Positions 7,320 through 17,079 are shown, counted from the first letter of the stretch. The stretch is DNA of 38,916 bases from Bacteroidota bacterium (GCA_024278565.1 JAJRSY010000107.1:1-38916), one strand, 5' to 3'. Numbers and translations are program-made. Notes: a model not told the origin generated them from the letters alone.

Positions 7320-8774
7320 TTAGGTCTGTTCGACTTCAACCGTTTTCTTTTTAAAAAGGTTTTTCTCTTTTATGATTTCTGCAATACCTTCTGGTAATTG
7401 GTCTTCCCAACAACTTTCACCGTTGACTATTTTCTTAAGAACATCCCTAGAGAAAATATGCATTATTTCGGGATCGTAATCTATAATGTCCATCACCTTG
7501 CTATTGTATTTGAAGAATTTATATAATTCTTTCATTCTAGGGTGTACCTTGATATTGTTGCTTGTGGTTATAATACCGGTTTCTGGATCTTTTATTGGGT
7601 ACAGGTATACCTGAAGGTCTTTGAAAAACAACTTACCAAAGGCCTCTAAAATGCCACCGCTCAAATGCCTATAATACTTTTCGTTAAAAATTTCAACAAG
7701 ATTGTTCACGCCCATGGTAAGGCCTATTCTTTTTTTAGTATAATTGTTGAAATATTCTACCAATTTGTAATACTCTTGAAATTTGGAAATCATCACATTG
7801 TGGCCTAAGGAACAGAGCAGTTCTGCACGATCCATAAAATCTTGTTCATCTATTTCACCAGAAGATTTTAGGTTGGCCAAGGTGATTTCGAATATTACAA
7901 TGGTTTTGTTTACGTCAACCGCGGGATCCCGAATAAAGATATCGTACGATTTTTCGAACATATCAAGATTTACCTTGGTAACCGGCCTAAAACTACCCCT
8001 TAGGGCCAAAATGTTCTTTTTATATAGTATGGCTGCTGGCAAAAGGTTATTCCCGTCAGGTCCGAACATTACCGCATCGGTCATGTCATTTTTAATAAGC
8101 TGAAGGCTCATTAGCCTATTGTCGACTCCTTTAAAATTGGGACCTAAAAAATTCACCATATCAATTTCAACAGTATCTCTATCAATATGGTCGTAGAGGT
8201 ATTTTAACAGTTTTTTTGGCTTGTTGTATTTATAAAAAGCCCCATAAATAAGATTGACTCCTAAAATACCCAGGGTTTCTTGTTGTAACCTTGCTTCGGT
8301 TTGCATAAAACGTATATGCAGAATTATTTCGTCAAACTCTTTTTGATTGGGATCAAGTTGAAATCGTATCCCTATCCAACCATGGCCTTTATAGCGTTTT
8401 GAAAAATCGATGGTCGCTACGGTATTTGCATACGAAAAGAATAAACGTTCGGGGTGCTTATCACGGCTGATACGCTCTTCCATAAGGTGCATTTCATGTT
8501 CTAACATGGTCATAAGCCTCGCTTGGGTGACATATCTGCCATCTTCCTCTATACCATAAATGGCATCGCTGAAATCTTTATCGTATGCGCTCATCGCTTT
8601 GGCTATAGTGCCTGAGGCCCCACCTGACCTAAAAAAATGCCGGGCGGTTTCTTGACCCGCACCTATCTCTGCGAACGTACCGTAAATATCTGGGTTTAAA
8701 TTTATTCGAAGGGTCTTAGCCTGGGTAGAGGGAATGTTTTCAAATGTAGCGCCCCTTTTTAGAACTGAAGCCAT
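7320..8774 (-). CDS. Conserved protein of unknown function (about 484 aa)
   Basis: I recognise this as a widespread conserved protein without an established role. As I recall, database entries name it inconsistently (including TonB-dependent receptor or nicotinate-nucleotide adenylyltransferase), and neither name fits what is visible: there is no signal peptide, beta-barrel character or HxGH nucleotidyltransferase motif. The N-terminal part carries a striking run, EIGAGQETARHFF followed by SGGASGTIAKAMSAYD, then FSDAIYG. The rest is a soluble alpha/beta-like sequence. The frame stays open to a TTG at 8795, but a -7 element TAACTTTG occupies 8793-8800, so translation should start at ATG 8774 (MASVLKRGATFENI). 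It is convergent with bcp. Confidence 0.85.
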   Translation of the reverse strand: MASVLKRGATFENIPSTQAKTLRINLNPDIYGTFAEIGAGQETARHFFRSGGASGTIAKAMSAYDKDFSDAIYGIEEDGRYVTQARLMTMLEHEMHLMEERISRDKHPERLFFSYANTVATIDFSKRYKGHGWIGIRFQLDPNQKEFDEIILHIRFMQTEARLQQETLGILGVNLIYGAFYKYNKPKKLLKYLYDHIDRDTVEIDMVNFLGPNFKGVDNRLMSLQLIKNDMTDAVMFGPDGNNLLPAAILYKKNILALRGSFRPVTKVNLDMFEKSYDIFIRDPAVDVNKTIVIFEITLANLKSSGEIDEQDFMDRAELLCSLGHNVMISKFQEYYKLVEYFNNYTKKRIGLTMGVNNLVEIFNEKYYRHLSGGILEAFGKLFFKDLQVYLYPIKDPETGIITTSNNIKVHPRMKELYKFFKYNSKVMDIIDYDPEIMHIFSRDVLKKIVNGESCWEDQLPEGIAEIIKEKNLFKKKTVEVEQT

Positions 8775-8792
8775 TTTTTGATTTTGTTTTGG

Positions 8793-8800
8793 CAAAGTTA
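8793..8800 (-). promoter_or_regulatory. Bacteroidetes -7 element that fixes the start of the 484-aa gene
   Basis: TAACTTTG on the minus strand, 18 nt upstream of ATG 8774. It overlaps the alternative TTG start at 8795, which would therefore not be transcribed. Confidence 0.55.
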
Positions 8801-8972
8801 AGAATATTGTAGTATCTAAGTTATAAACTGTTTAATTATTTATTAATTGTTTTGGGGTCGATTTTTATGTTTAAAACTATACTTTGGATCGTGTATTTTG
8901 ATTAGAGTCCGCCAAAAAAATGTGGCTCGATCTATCATTGGCGTTTGGGAAGGTTTTTCGATAAATAAGTTA

Positions 8973-8980
8973 TAATTTTG
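8973..8980 (+). promoter_or_regulatory. -7 element 6 nt from the metallohydrolase start
   Basis: TAATTTTG matches TAnnTTTG and ends 6 nt before ATG 8987, which implies a very short or absent leader. A TTTG at 8944-8947 is 25 nt upstream, longer than usual. Confidence 0.4.
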
Positions 8981-8986
8981 GAACTG

Positions 8987-9763
8987 ATGGAAACGAAATT
9001 CAGAATTACTTTTTTGGGCACGGGAACATCACAGGGTATACCCGTTATCGGAAGCACCGATCCGGTATGTCTTAGTGAAAACCCTAAGGATAAAAGACTC
9101 AGGGTTTCTGTCTTGTTATCATGGAACGGTTATAACTATGTAATTGACTGTGGTCCTGATTTCAGACAACAAATGCTCATGCAGGGCGTTTCTAAATTGG
9201 ACGGCATTCTTTTTACCCATGAGCATGCAGATCATACTGCCGGAATCGATGATATTCGGCCGTTTTTTTTTCGACAGGGCGATATTCCCATTTATGCGCA
9301 CGAACGGGTCGTGGCTTCGTTAAGGCAACGTTTTGAATATATTTTCGCCGATGAGAACAGGTACCCGGGCGCACCTGCGGTGGAGGTGAATATTATCGAG
9401 AACAATAAGCCTTTTAAGATTGGCGATTCAATGGTGGTGCCCATTGAAGTGGATCACAATAGATTACAGGTTTTTGGATTCCGCATCAATGACTTTACTT
9501 ATCTGACCGATGTGAAGAAAATCAAGGATGAAGAACTTGAAAAAATAAAAAACTCTAAAATATTGGTAGTGAATGCTTTACGGATAGAGCCGCACCATTC
9601 TCATTTCAATCTTGACGAAGCACTGGCCTTTGTAGAAGAGGTACAACCTGAAACCGCATATTTCACCCATATCAGTCATTTGATGGGTTTTCACGATGAA
9701 GTTGAAAAAAAATTGCCAAAGAACGTACATTTGGCCTATGATAATTTAATGATCGAGTTTTAA
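8987..9763 (+). CDS. PhnP-like MBL-fold metallohydrolase
   Basis: This 258-aa metallo-beta-lactamase-fold hydrolase resembles PhnP-type phosphodiesterases and tRNase Z relatives. It begins with the family's FLGTGTSQGIPVIG segment, has DCGPDFR, the metal motif HEHADH (in FTHEHADHTAGIDD), and later likely ligands in YLTDVKK, EPHHSHFNLDEAL and FTHISHLMG. The substrate cannot be read from sequence. I start at ATG 8987 (METKFRITFLG); an in-frame TTG lies 9 nt upstream inside the -7 element. The next gene starts 27 nt after the stop and may be co-transcribed. Confidence 0.88.
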   Translation: METKFRITFLGTGTSQGIPVIGSTDPVCLSENPKDKRLRVSVLLSWNGYNYVIDCGPDFRQQMLMQGVSKLDGILFTHEHADHTAGIDDIRPFFFRQGDIPIYAHERVVASLRQRFEYIFADENRYPGAPAVEVNIIENNKPFKIGDSMVVPIEVDHNRLQVFGFRINDFTYLTDVKKIKDEELEKIKNSKILVVNALRIEPHHSHFNLDEALAFVEEVQPETAYFTHISHLMGFHDEVEKKLPKNVHLAYDNLMIEF

Positions 9764-9790
9764 CTAAAAGTAGAACACTAAAAGTATATT

Positions 9791-10285
9791 ATGAAAAGAA
9801 GTTTATTCTTGTACCTATTTGTTTTTGCTGCTTTAATTGCTCTTTATCTTGCCGTAAGTGGAAATAAAGTAGTTAAAGCAAAGGAAGCTAAAATTGAAAA
9901 AATGAAATCGCAACTTGTTGATTTAAAAGATTCAGTGCAAAAATCCCAATTAAAAGTGTTGGACATGCAATACTTTTCTTTAGAGAACAATGACGATGCC
10001 TTGGCGTACTACGAGCATTTGAACATCAAAGACCCTTCACGTTATATCGCCGACAAGTTGTTGGAGACAAACGAAAAGAAAGGCGATAACCCCCTGATAC
10101 CCTACGAGGGCATGGAAAGTGATTTTAAGCTGAACAAGATCAAAATATTGAACCATAAATGGATAACGGTCGATTTCTCTGATGGCAAGTATTGGGGAGA
10201 ATTACTGATCAAATACGAGCTTAAAGATGATATGGGGGTTGATTTTACGATGATCGACCACCTTTTGTATACCCGTAGCAACTAA
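9791..10285 (+). CDS. Small membrane-anchored protein of unknown function
   Basis: The 164-aa product has an N-terminal hydrophobic segment (about 4-24) and then a predicted coiled coil (about 30-55, KEAKIEKMKSQLVDLKDSVQ). A soluble C-terminal domain contains paired aromatic segments (HKWITVDFSDGKYWGELLIKYEL) that look like beta strands. It probably faces the periplasm. I do not recognise a characterised family. It lies 27 nt downstream of the metallohydrolase on the same strand. Confidence 0.8.
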   Translation: MKRSLFLYLFVFAALIALYLAVSGNKVVKAKEAKIEKMKSQLVDLKDSVQKSQLKVLDMQYFSLENNDDALAYYEHLNIKDPSRYIADKLLETNEKKGDNPLIPYEGMESDFKLNKIKILNHKWITVDFSDGKYWGELLIKYELKDDMGVDFTMIDHLLYTRSN

Positions 10286-10328
10286 ATTGGTATTACAACA
10301 AACCCTATCTGCCATGCCATTTGGCAGA

Positions 10329-10368
10329 CCTGCCGTCGGGCAGGTAAACCTGCCGTCGGGCAGGTAAA
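10329..10368. repeat. Tandem pair of GC-rich palindromes
   Basis: CCTGCCGTCGGGCAGGTAAA occurs twice in a row (10329-10348 and 10349-10368). Each copy contains a CCTGCC/GGCAGG palindrome. It lies in the 205-bp gap between two genes and belongs to the same family as the repeats at 456, 26312 and 35419. Confidence 0.8.
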
Positions 10369-10490
10369 CCGGCAGAAAGGCTCAGTGGAATATTCAAACC
10401 AGTTCAAAATGAGTAAATGTCAAAAATGCCGTAATAATATTTAACTGATCGGGTTTTATAAACACTTCAACTAATTTATTTTCCCTTGAT

Positions 10491-11336
10491 TTGAAACAAA
10501 TTAGAAAATACATACAAACTGGGATTGACATAGGCTCAACAGAAAGAAAATTCTATTTGGTGGTATTTTCAGTTTTTTCCGCCTTTCTGTTCCTTAACTT
10601 TTTTGAGCCATTTGGGCTCTATTATGACAGGTCAATTACGCAAGAGGACGTTTTTATTGAACTGTTCATTGCAATGGCAATAGCTTTTATTGTGCTGTTA
10701 TTGACACAATTTGTTGCAAGGGTTTTATTTAAGATAGAAAAATTCAACCCGGTTACCCTATTCTTCTGGTTTTTGTTAGAGGCGGTTTTAGTTGCTACAG
10801 CTTGGCTTGTTCTTGAAATTTCGGACAAAGATTTTACCGGGGACCTATTAATTGTTTGGCGCGAAAATATTTTGGCCTATATTCTGATTTTCTTCTTTCC
10901 CTATTTTTTATATGTTAGTTATGTACATATCAAAAATGTAGTGAAAAAACTGGAAGATGATAAAAATAGAAGCTTATCAGAAAGTAAATTAATTCAAGAT
11001 ATTGCCCTAAAGGATGAAAACAGTGTGGTAAAATTAGTTTTAAAAACCGACAACCTGCTCTTTATTCGATCAGCGGATAATTATGTGGAAATAAACTATC
11101 TTGAAAACGACATTTTATCCAAATCTTTATTAAGAAACTCAATAAAAAAATTGGAGCCCGATTTCTTCAATACTCGAATCATTCGATGCCATCGTTCGTT
11201 CATTGTCAACACCGATAAAATTGAAATAGCTAAAAAAACACCTACAGGGTTTAATCTGAAATTAACCCGTTTTTCTGATTCGATAATTCCTGTTTCTAAA
11301 AGCTATATTTCTGAATTCAAGAAATTCTTGCCATAA
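10491..11336 (+). CDS. Membrane-bound LytTR family transcriptional regulator
   Basis: The 281-aa protein has four hydrophobic segments in its first half (about 22-42, 55-80, 86-106 and 124-146) and a C-terminal LytTR DNA-binding domain (about 185-280) with the typical NLLFIRSADNYVEI, RCHRSFIVN and IPVSKSYI blocks. There is no receiver domain, so it probably senses at the membrane or through a partner. The only plausible start is TTG at 10491: no ATG lies in frame between the upstream stop at 10446 and the first membrane segment. It ends 182 nt before the efflux operon on the same strand and may regulate it; this is inferred from adjacency. Confidence 0.88.
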   Translation: MKQIRKYIQTGIDIGSTERKFYLVVFSVFSAFLFLNFFEPFGLYYDRSITQEDVFIELFIAMAIAFIVLLLTQFVARVLFKIEKFNPVTLFFWFLLEAVLVATAWLVLEISDKDFTGDLLIVWRENILAYILIFFFPYFLYVSYVHIKNVVKKLEDDKNRSLSESKLIQDIALKDENSVVKLVLKTDNLLFIRSADNYVEINYLENDILSKSLLRNSIKKLEPDFFNTRIIRCHRSFIVNTDKIEIAKKTPTGFNLKLTRFSDSIIPVSKSYISEFKKFLP

Positions 11337-11518
11337 CCATATAAGGCTGTAAATGTCGATATGGACTAGACAACTAGCCTGACCTGCTATGGGGTGAACG
11401 ACTTTATATACCATAAATCAGCTATTTGCCCCTATATCCACAACCTACTCCCTTTTAGTTTTTCAGCACTTTTTTTATACTCAATTTTGCATTGTCATCA
11501 TCCAAATAATGTGTACAA

Positions 11519-12886
11519 ATGCAGTCGACCAGTATTAAAATACCACTTGCTAAAAGCTTATTGATAATAATGGTGAGCATTATTTCGGAAACTGCTTATT
11601 CGCAGACCAAGGTCAAAGTATATGATCTGGAAGCCTATGTGAACACCGTCCGCAAAAACAACCTTCAATTAAAAATCACAGAGAATAAGAGCAATATGGC
11701 TTCTTTATCCATTAAGGATGCAATATCGGCTTTGTTACCGCAAGTAAATGTACGGGCCCAAGCTACAAGGTTCTTTGACAGCCAATACACCTATTTCGAG
11801 ACTCCGGATTTTGAAAATACCGATCCTGCTACAGGTGAGGTTCCGACTGTAATGCAACAATTTAAAGTTGGTTTTAACAATGAGTTTCAAGCTCACCTGT
11901 TATTAGAGCAAAACTTATTTAGCCTACAGAAAATCTATGATTTAAAATCTGCACGACAGTACTCGAATACAGAAGAATTACAAAATAATAATCAGATAAT
12001 CAAGATTATCGCTGAAGCTAAAAAAGCATTTTTACAAACAATATTAATTCAAAAAGTAGTTGAGGTTAATGAAGTATCGGAAAAATATGCCCAGGACAAT
12101 TACTTGGCCGAAAAGAGTAAATTTGAAAATGACTTAATATCAGAACTAGATTTACTTCAAGCAAAATCACGTTGGGAAGAAGAGGTCCCCAAGCTATCAA
12201 GAGCCAGAAGAAACCATTTGATCCTTTTAGGAAACTTAAAAGTAATTGCGGGAATTAACCCAGTTGACTCTATTGCACTAAATTATGATCTGTCATTTTA
12301 TGATTACAAAAAACCGGTAGATAAGGCGACTGATGTGATTAGCGATAGATTTGATTATCGGCTTTTGGAAACCAATGAACAACTACAAGAACTAAACATT
12401 AAAAACAAGAAAGCCGAATACCTGCCCGCACTTAACCTAAATATAGGGTATAGTTTTATAAGTACCTCTGATAATTTGACATTTGCAGAAAACCAAAATA
12501 AATTTCCCTATGCGACCGTATCCCTTGCGGTTCCGGTTTTTTCAAGTGGTTATAGAAAAAACCAAGTAAATAAAGCCAAAATTTTGCGTGATAATGCTTC
12601 ACTCGAAAAACAAGAGGCTGAATTGAGCATGGCAATTGAAATTCAAAACCTTAAAATGAAATTAGAAGAAGAACATGAAACAGTTCAAGTGGCTATTGCA
12701 GTCCGCAAAACCGCTAAAAAAGCATATGATATTGCTGTAGAAACAGCGAAAAGCGGCTTAATATCCCAACTCGATCTACACAGGATAGGCACCGATCACA
12801 AAAGAGCCGAAATCAATTTACACAACAATATCTACAATTTAAGGTGCACGCAGATTGATTACAATATCGCAATTGCGAACTACTGA
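11519..12886 (+). CDS. TolC-family outer membrane efflux protein
   Basis: The 455-aa protein starts with a signal peptide ending near ETAYSQT. It shows the TolC layout of two repeated halves rich in long amphipathic helices (for example NNQIIKIIAEAKKAFLQTI and ISELDLLQAKSRWEEE) alternating with short beta segments (LNLNIGYSFIS, YATVSLAVPVFSSGYRK). It would form the outer-membrane exit duct of the tripartite pump encoded by this and the next two genes. The stop is 3 nt before the next ATG. Confidence 0.93.
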   Translation: MQSTSIKIPLAKSLLIIMVSIISETAYSQTKVKVYDLEAYVNTVRKNNLQLKITENKSNMASLSIKDAISALLPQVNVRAQATRFFDSQYTYFETPDFENTDPATGEVPTVMQQFKVGFNNEFQAHLLLEQNLFSLQKIYDLKSARQYSNTEELQNNNQIIKIIAEAKKAFLQTILIQKVVEVNEVSEKYAQDNYLAEKSKFENDLISELDLLQAKSRWEEEVPKLSRARRNHLILLGNLKVIAGINPVDSIALNYDLSFYDYKKPVDKATDVISDRFDYRLLETNEQLQELNIKNKKAEYLPALNLNIGYSFISTSDNLTFAENQNKFPYATVSLAVPVFSSGYRKNQVNKAKILRDNASLEKQEAELSMAIEIQNLKMKLEEEHETVQVAIAVRKTAKKAYDIAVETAKSGLISQLDLHRIGTDHKRAEINLHNNIYNLRCTQIDYNIAIANY

Positions 12887-12889
12887 AAA

Positions 12890-13975
12890 ATGAAAACCAT
12901 GAAACTATCAATAAATACTAAATCAATTCTTTCTAAGACAGTACTACTATTGATTATATTAACGGTAACGCTTTCTTGTCAGGAAACAAAAAAAGAAAAG
13001 CCAGAAGAACAGGGGTTTCCTGTTGAAGTTGAAATCCTAAAAACCGAAGAACGGGTTAAACAAATTGAATATTTTGGGAGAATAAGCTCCAAAATAATCA
13101 ATTACAGTTTTTTGGCCCCCGGTAGGGTTAAGCAGATTTTTGTGCGTAAAAATGAATTTGTGCGTAAAGGAAAAAAGCTTGTTCAGCTTGAGACCAAGGG
13201 GTTCAATTTAGCCTTGAATGCAGCTAAAAACCAAGAAAACCAAGCCGAGATCGTTTATTTAGAGGCTGACAAATACTATCGGAATTTAAAGAATGCATTT
13301 AATGTGGGTGGGGTTTCAGGATCCGATGTCGAAAAAGCAAAACTAGACCGTGGTGTAAAATACAAAACTTGGCAACAAAGCAAAATTAACATTGATGCAA
13401 AAAACCAAGATTTTAACCAAGCTATGCTTATTGCCCAAACGGATGGGATTGTTTCGAAAATTGTCCCAAAGGTAGGAGAGCTGCTTGATGCGGGTTCTGA
13501 GGCCATAACCATTCAGGGGAAAGGTCTGTTTGTTGAAGCTGCTTTGTCGCAAAAAGATCTAGACCTTATAACACAGGGCACTCAGGTGGCGGTCGAATTT
13601 GACGACCAGAAAATCAAAGGTAAAGTAAGTTACATATCTATGTTGCCCGATCCACAAACTTTTAGACATACGGTAAAAATCGATTTCTCAAATACTTCCT
13701 TGACTACAAAGCCAACCACATTCCAAACAGTTAAAATATATTTTGAAACAGAAACCGTGAAAGGTATTTGGGTGCCTCTAAAGTATATTTCCAACAATGG
13801 CCATGACTTTGTTAACCTGGCAGAAAACAACAGGCTGCGTAAAAAGACAGTACGGGTCATTGATTTTTCAGGTGATCAAGCAAGAGTTTCCGGATTACTG
13901 GAAAATGATAAGCTTATCACCAAAGGAGCCGCAAGTATTGAAGAGGGCTACAGAATTGAAATTGTGGGACAATAG
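12890..13975 (+). CDS. RND efflux periplasmic adaptor (membrane fusion protein), lipoprotein
   Basis: The 361-aa HlyD/AcrA-family adaptor has a lipoprotein signal with candidate acylated Cys30 (VTLSC). A barrel-sandwich half motif follows (FLAPGRVKQIFVRKNEFVRKG), then a helical hairpin and the second lipoyl half (AQTDGIVSKIVPKVGELLDAG), then beta-barrel and membrane-proximal domains. It couples the inner-membrane RND pump to the TolC-like channel. A second in-frame ATG lies 9 nt after the first. Two nucleotides separate its stop from the RND start. Confidence 0.93.
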   Translation: MKTMKLSINTKSILSKTVLLLIILTVTLSCQETKKEKPEEQGFPVEVEILKTEERVKQIEYFGRISSKIINYSFLAPGRVKQIFVRKNEFVRKGKKLVQLETKGFNLALNAAKNQENQAEIVYLEADKYYRNLKNAFNVGGVSGSDVEKAKLDRGVKYKTWQQSKINIDAKNQDFNQAMLIAQTDGIVSKIVPKVGELLDAGSEAITIQGKGLFVEAALSQKDLDLITQGTQVAVEFDDQKIKGKVSYISMLPDPQTFRHTVKIDFSNTSLTTKPTTFQTVKIYFETETVKGIWVPLKYISNNGHDFVNLAENNRLRKKTVRVIDFSGDQARVSGLLENDKLITKGAASIEEGYRIEIVGQ

Positions 13976-13977
13976 AT

Positions 13978-16900
13978 ATGGAAAAAAACAATCAAAATAC
14001 TGGATCCTCGTTTTTATCAGCACCAATAAGACAAAGTAGGATCACTTTGTTCATTGCGTTTGCAGTTGCCATTGTCGGGGTTTATTTCTATACCATTTTA
14101 CCAAAACAAGAAAACCCTGATGTTGGCGTACCGGTTGCGATGATAACAACTATCTACCCTGGTGCTTCGCTAAATGATATTGAACAGCTAGTTACCAAAC
14201 CAATAGAACAATCGGTTTATGGGGTATCTGATTTCGATAATGTGGAAAGCTATTCGTTCAATAGTGCTTCTATAGTCATAGTATCATTAACAAATGAGGG
14301 TGATATAAATAAATCATGGCAAGAACTAAGACGTGTGATCAACGATGTGCAAAGAGTGCTTCCCAAGGATGTTCGTAAGCCTTTTATCGACACTAAACTG
14401 ATTGAAACCGCTGGAATGATCATTAGCTTTTCAGGAGAGAAGTATAATTTCGAGCAATTGTCGGCCTATGCCGAAATATTTCAAAAACAACTATCCAAAG
14501 TAGATGGGGTCACACGGTTTAATCTAATCGGTAAAATACCACAAGAAGTTGAAATTAAAGTTGACATAGCCCAGCTCCAAAAATATCCGTTTTCAATTGA
14601 TGATATCGCACAGCTCATCAAAGCTCAGAATGTTTCATTCCCCGCAGGCTCTATAAAAACCGAAAAAGGCCAGATAAATGTGAATATTTCAAAACCTTAC
14701 GGAATTGTTAGGGACATTGAAAACACCATAATCCACACTTCTACCAAAAATGGTAGTTCGGTAAAACTTAAAGATTTAGCTACCGTTAAAATAATTGAAA
14801 GTAAGGATGTAAAATACAAAACCAAACAGAATGGTGAAAATGCTGTGCTATTGGTCGGTTACTTTAAATCAAATCAGAACATTATCCCCATTGGAAAAAA
14901 TGTAAGGCAAAAAATAGAAACTATAAAACAAGACTTTCCTCAAGACCTTATTATCAACGAAATATCGTTTGAACCGGAAAGTATCGACAAATCTATTTCA
15001 AATTTCATGATGAACCTACTGCAAGGTATTGGTTTCGTAATGATCGTGGTATTTTTTGCCCTGGGCTTTCGAAATGCAATAATAGTGTCGGTTGCCATTC
15101 CGCTGACCATTCTGATAAGCTTTATCGCAATGTGGTATTTTGGTTTAAAAGTACATCAAATTTCAACTACCGCACTAATTATTACCCTAGGGTTGCTGGT
15201 CGATAATGCAATTGTTGTGGTAGAGGCGATACAAGAGCATTTAAATAAGGGGGCAAACAACATACAAGCAGCCAATTTAGGTGTCAAAGAAACGGCCAAA
15301 CCAATATTGTCGGCAACACTAACTACAATAGCGGCATTTTCACCACTATTGTTTTTACCGGGACTTGCTGGCGACCTGCTTGTCGCTATACCAAAAATCG
15401 TGATCATTTCTTTAATCGCTTCCTACTTTGTAGCAATGCTTATAATACCTGCTCTTACCGTTTTGTTGGCAAAAAGGGCGAAAGAGGATAAAGCCCAAAA
15501 AAACTACGTGCGAATATTCTTTGTGAGTTTATTGAATCGAGCATTGACATTTAAAAAAACAACATTGGCCATAAGTATTGCGGTATTGGTTATTGCGTTT
15601 GTGTCGGTACGTTCTCTCAATGAAGAATACTTTCCCCCAGCAGATAAACAAACACTTTATATTGATGTAAACGGTGAAAGTTTTGAACTGAAAAACACAG
15701 AAAAAATTGTTGATAGTATTGAAACCATCTTAAACCAGCAGCCTGAAATACTGTCCATTACATCCTCAATAGGAAAGCCGTTGCCACGGTTCTATCAGCT
15801 AATGGGTATAAATGTGCAATCATTGGAATACGCTCAAATAAAGGTTGATTTCGATGTGGACAGGAGTGGGGATTTCAGCAACAAAAAAGAATTAGCTGCA
15901 TATCTTCAAAATCGATTTAATGAAAAAATCGTTGGTGCATCCATTCAAACCCGTTTGTTGAGTTTAGCGGGTTCCGATGGTGGGGCGGTATTCCTCAATA
16001 TTTCAGGAGATAATCTAAATAGAAATATTGAAGTGGCCAAAACGATAAGAGACACACTCCGTTACCTTGAAGGTGCGTACAGGATCGGAACTACTATCAC
16101 TGATTTGAACTATGGGTACAAAGTCGATATTAATTCTGATTTAGCATCATCCTTAGGGTTGAATCAATTCGATATTCAAAAGCAGATCCATTTATCACTA
16201 ATGGGCAGTGAGCTAACGAAGTATAGAAAAAACGGAAACGAATTCCCAATCGTGATTTCAGGAGATATATCCTCTCTCTCTGAACTTGAAAATTTAGGGA
16301 TCGTATCTTCCCAAACCCAACAGAAAATTCTGCTGAAACAAATAGCGGATGTTAAAATCGAGAAAGAGTACCCTGTAATAAGACGCCTTAACAAAGAGCG
16401 GAACATAAGTGTATTTTGCGACGCAATAGAGGGTTACGGTGCTACCGAAATTGCTGATGAAATTGAGTTCGGAATTTTACCTGAACTCAACACCAAAGGC
16501 GTTGACATTACTTTTAACGGTGAACGCGAAGCATCTAAAAAGGACTCCGGAAACATTGGATATGCAGCACTAGCGGCAATATTACTTATTTACATTATAC
16601 TAATGATCGAATTCAACTCGTTCGTTCAGCCATTTGTTATACTTCTCACCTTGCCTTTGGCATTTATTGGCTCCATAGCTGGATTGCTCGTAACAGGACA
16701 GCCTTTTTCGTTTACCGCTGTTTTGGGCATCGCCAGTTTAATAGGAATTGTTGTAAACGATGCAATCCTATTACTTACATTTATCAATCGGGCCAAAGAG
16801 CGGGGAACAAGTATTTTTCAAGCTTGTAAAGATTCTTCGAATCAGCGTTTTGTCCCGATTATGGTTACCACGGCCACAACGGTTATGGCATTGGTCCCAC

Positions 16901-17025
16901 TTTCATTATCAGGCAACGAAATGTTTGTGCCCTTAGCCGTTGCGCTTATGTTTGGTTTGATCGTTGCAACTGTACTTACATTGGTGGTGATTCCTGTTTT
17001 GTTTACTGTTTTAGTGAAAAAATGA
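13978..17025 (+). CDS. RND (HAE-1-like) efflux transporter permease
   Basis: The 1015-aa inner-membrane proton-driven pump has the AcrB-like plan: a first membrane helix near 22-40, a large periplasmic loop, a helix block at about 340-500, a second loop and a block at about 850-1012. TM4 reads ITLGLLVDNAIVVVE, with D409 present but Asn410 where AcrB has the second aspartate. The TM10 segment is IGIVVNDAILLL, with N927-D928 replacing AcrB's Lys940-Asn941. Such variants occur in non-AcrB HAE subgroups. Substrates are unknown. It closes the core three-gene pump operon; the next gene starts 54 nt later. Confidence 0.95.
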   Translation: MEKNNQNTGSSFLSAPIRQSRITLFIAFAVAIVGVYFYTILPKQENPDVGVPVAMITTIYPGASLNDIEQLVTKPIEQSVYGVSDFDNVESYSFNSASIVIVSLTNEGDINKSWQELRRVINDVQRVLPKDVRKPFIDTKLIETAGMIISFSGEKYNFEQLSAYAEIFQKQLSKVDGVTRFNLIGKIPQEVEIKVDIAQLQKYPFSIDDIAQLIKAQNVSFPAGSIKTEKGQINVNISKPYGIVRDIENTIIHTSTKNGSSVKLKDLATVKIIESKDVKYKTKQNGENAVLLVGYFKSNQNIIPIGKNVRQKIETIKQDFPQDLIINEISFEPESIDKSISNFMMNLLQGIGFVMIVVFFALGFRNAIIVSVAIPLTILISFIAMWYFGLKVHQISTTALIITLGLLVDNAIVVVEAIQEHLNKGANNIQAANLGVKETAKPILSATLTTIAAFSPLLFLPGLAGDLLVAIPKIVIISLIASYFVAMLIIPALTVLLAKRAKEDKAQKNYVRIFFVSLLNRALTFKKTTLAISIAVLVIAFVSVRSLNEEYFPPADKQTLYIDVNGESFELKNTEKIVDSIETILNQQPEILSITSSIGKPLPRFYQLMGINVQSLEYAQIKVDFDVDRSGDFSNKKELAAYLQNRFNEKIVGASIQTRLLSLAGSDGGAVFLNISGDNLNRNIEVAKTIRDTLRYLEGAYRIGTTITDLNYGYKVDINSDLASSLGLNQFDIQKQIHLSLMGSELTKYRKNGNEFPIVISGDISSLSELENLGIVSSQTQQKILLKQIADVKIEKEYPVIRRLNKERNISVFCDAIEGYGATEIADEIEFGILPELNTKGVDITFNGEREASKKDSGNIGYAALAAILLIYIILMIEFNSFVQPFVILLTLPLAFIGSIAGLLVTGQPFSFTAVLGIASLIGIVVNDAILLLTFINRAKERGTSIFQACKDSSNQRFVPIMVTTATTVMALVPLSLSGNEMFVPLAVALMFGLIVATVLTLVVIPVLFTVLVKK

Positions 17026-17079
17026 AATTGGGATTATGGTCAAAAATAAAAAACAACTTTACCCTTTAAAAATATAATT

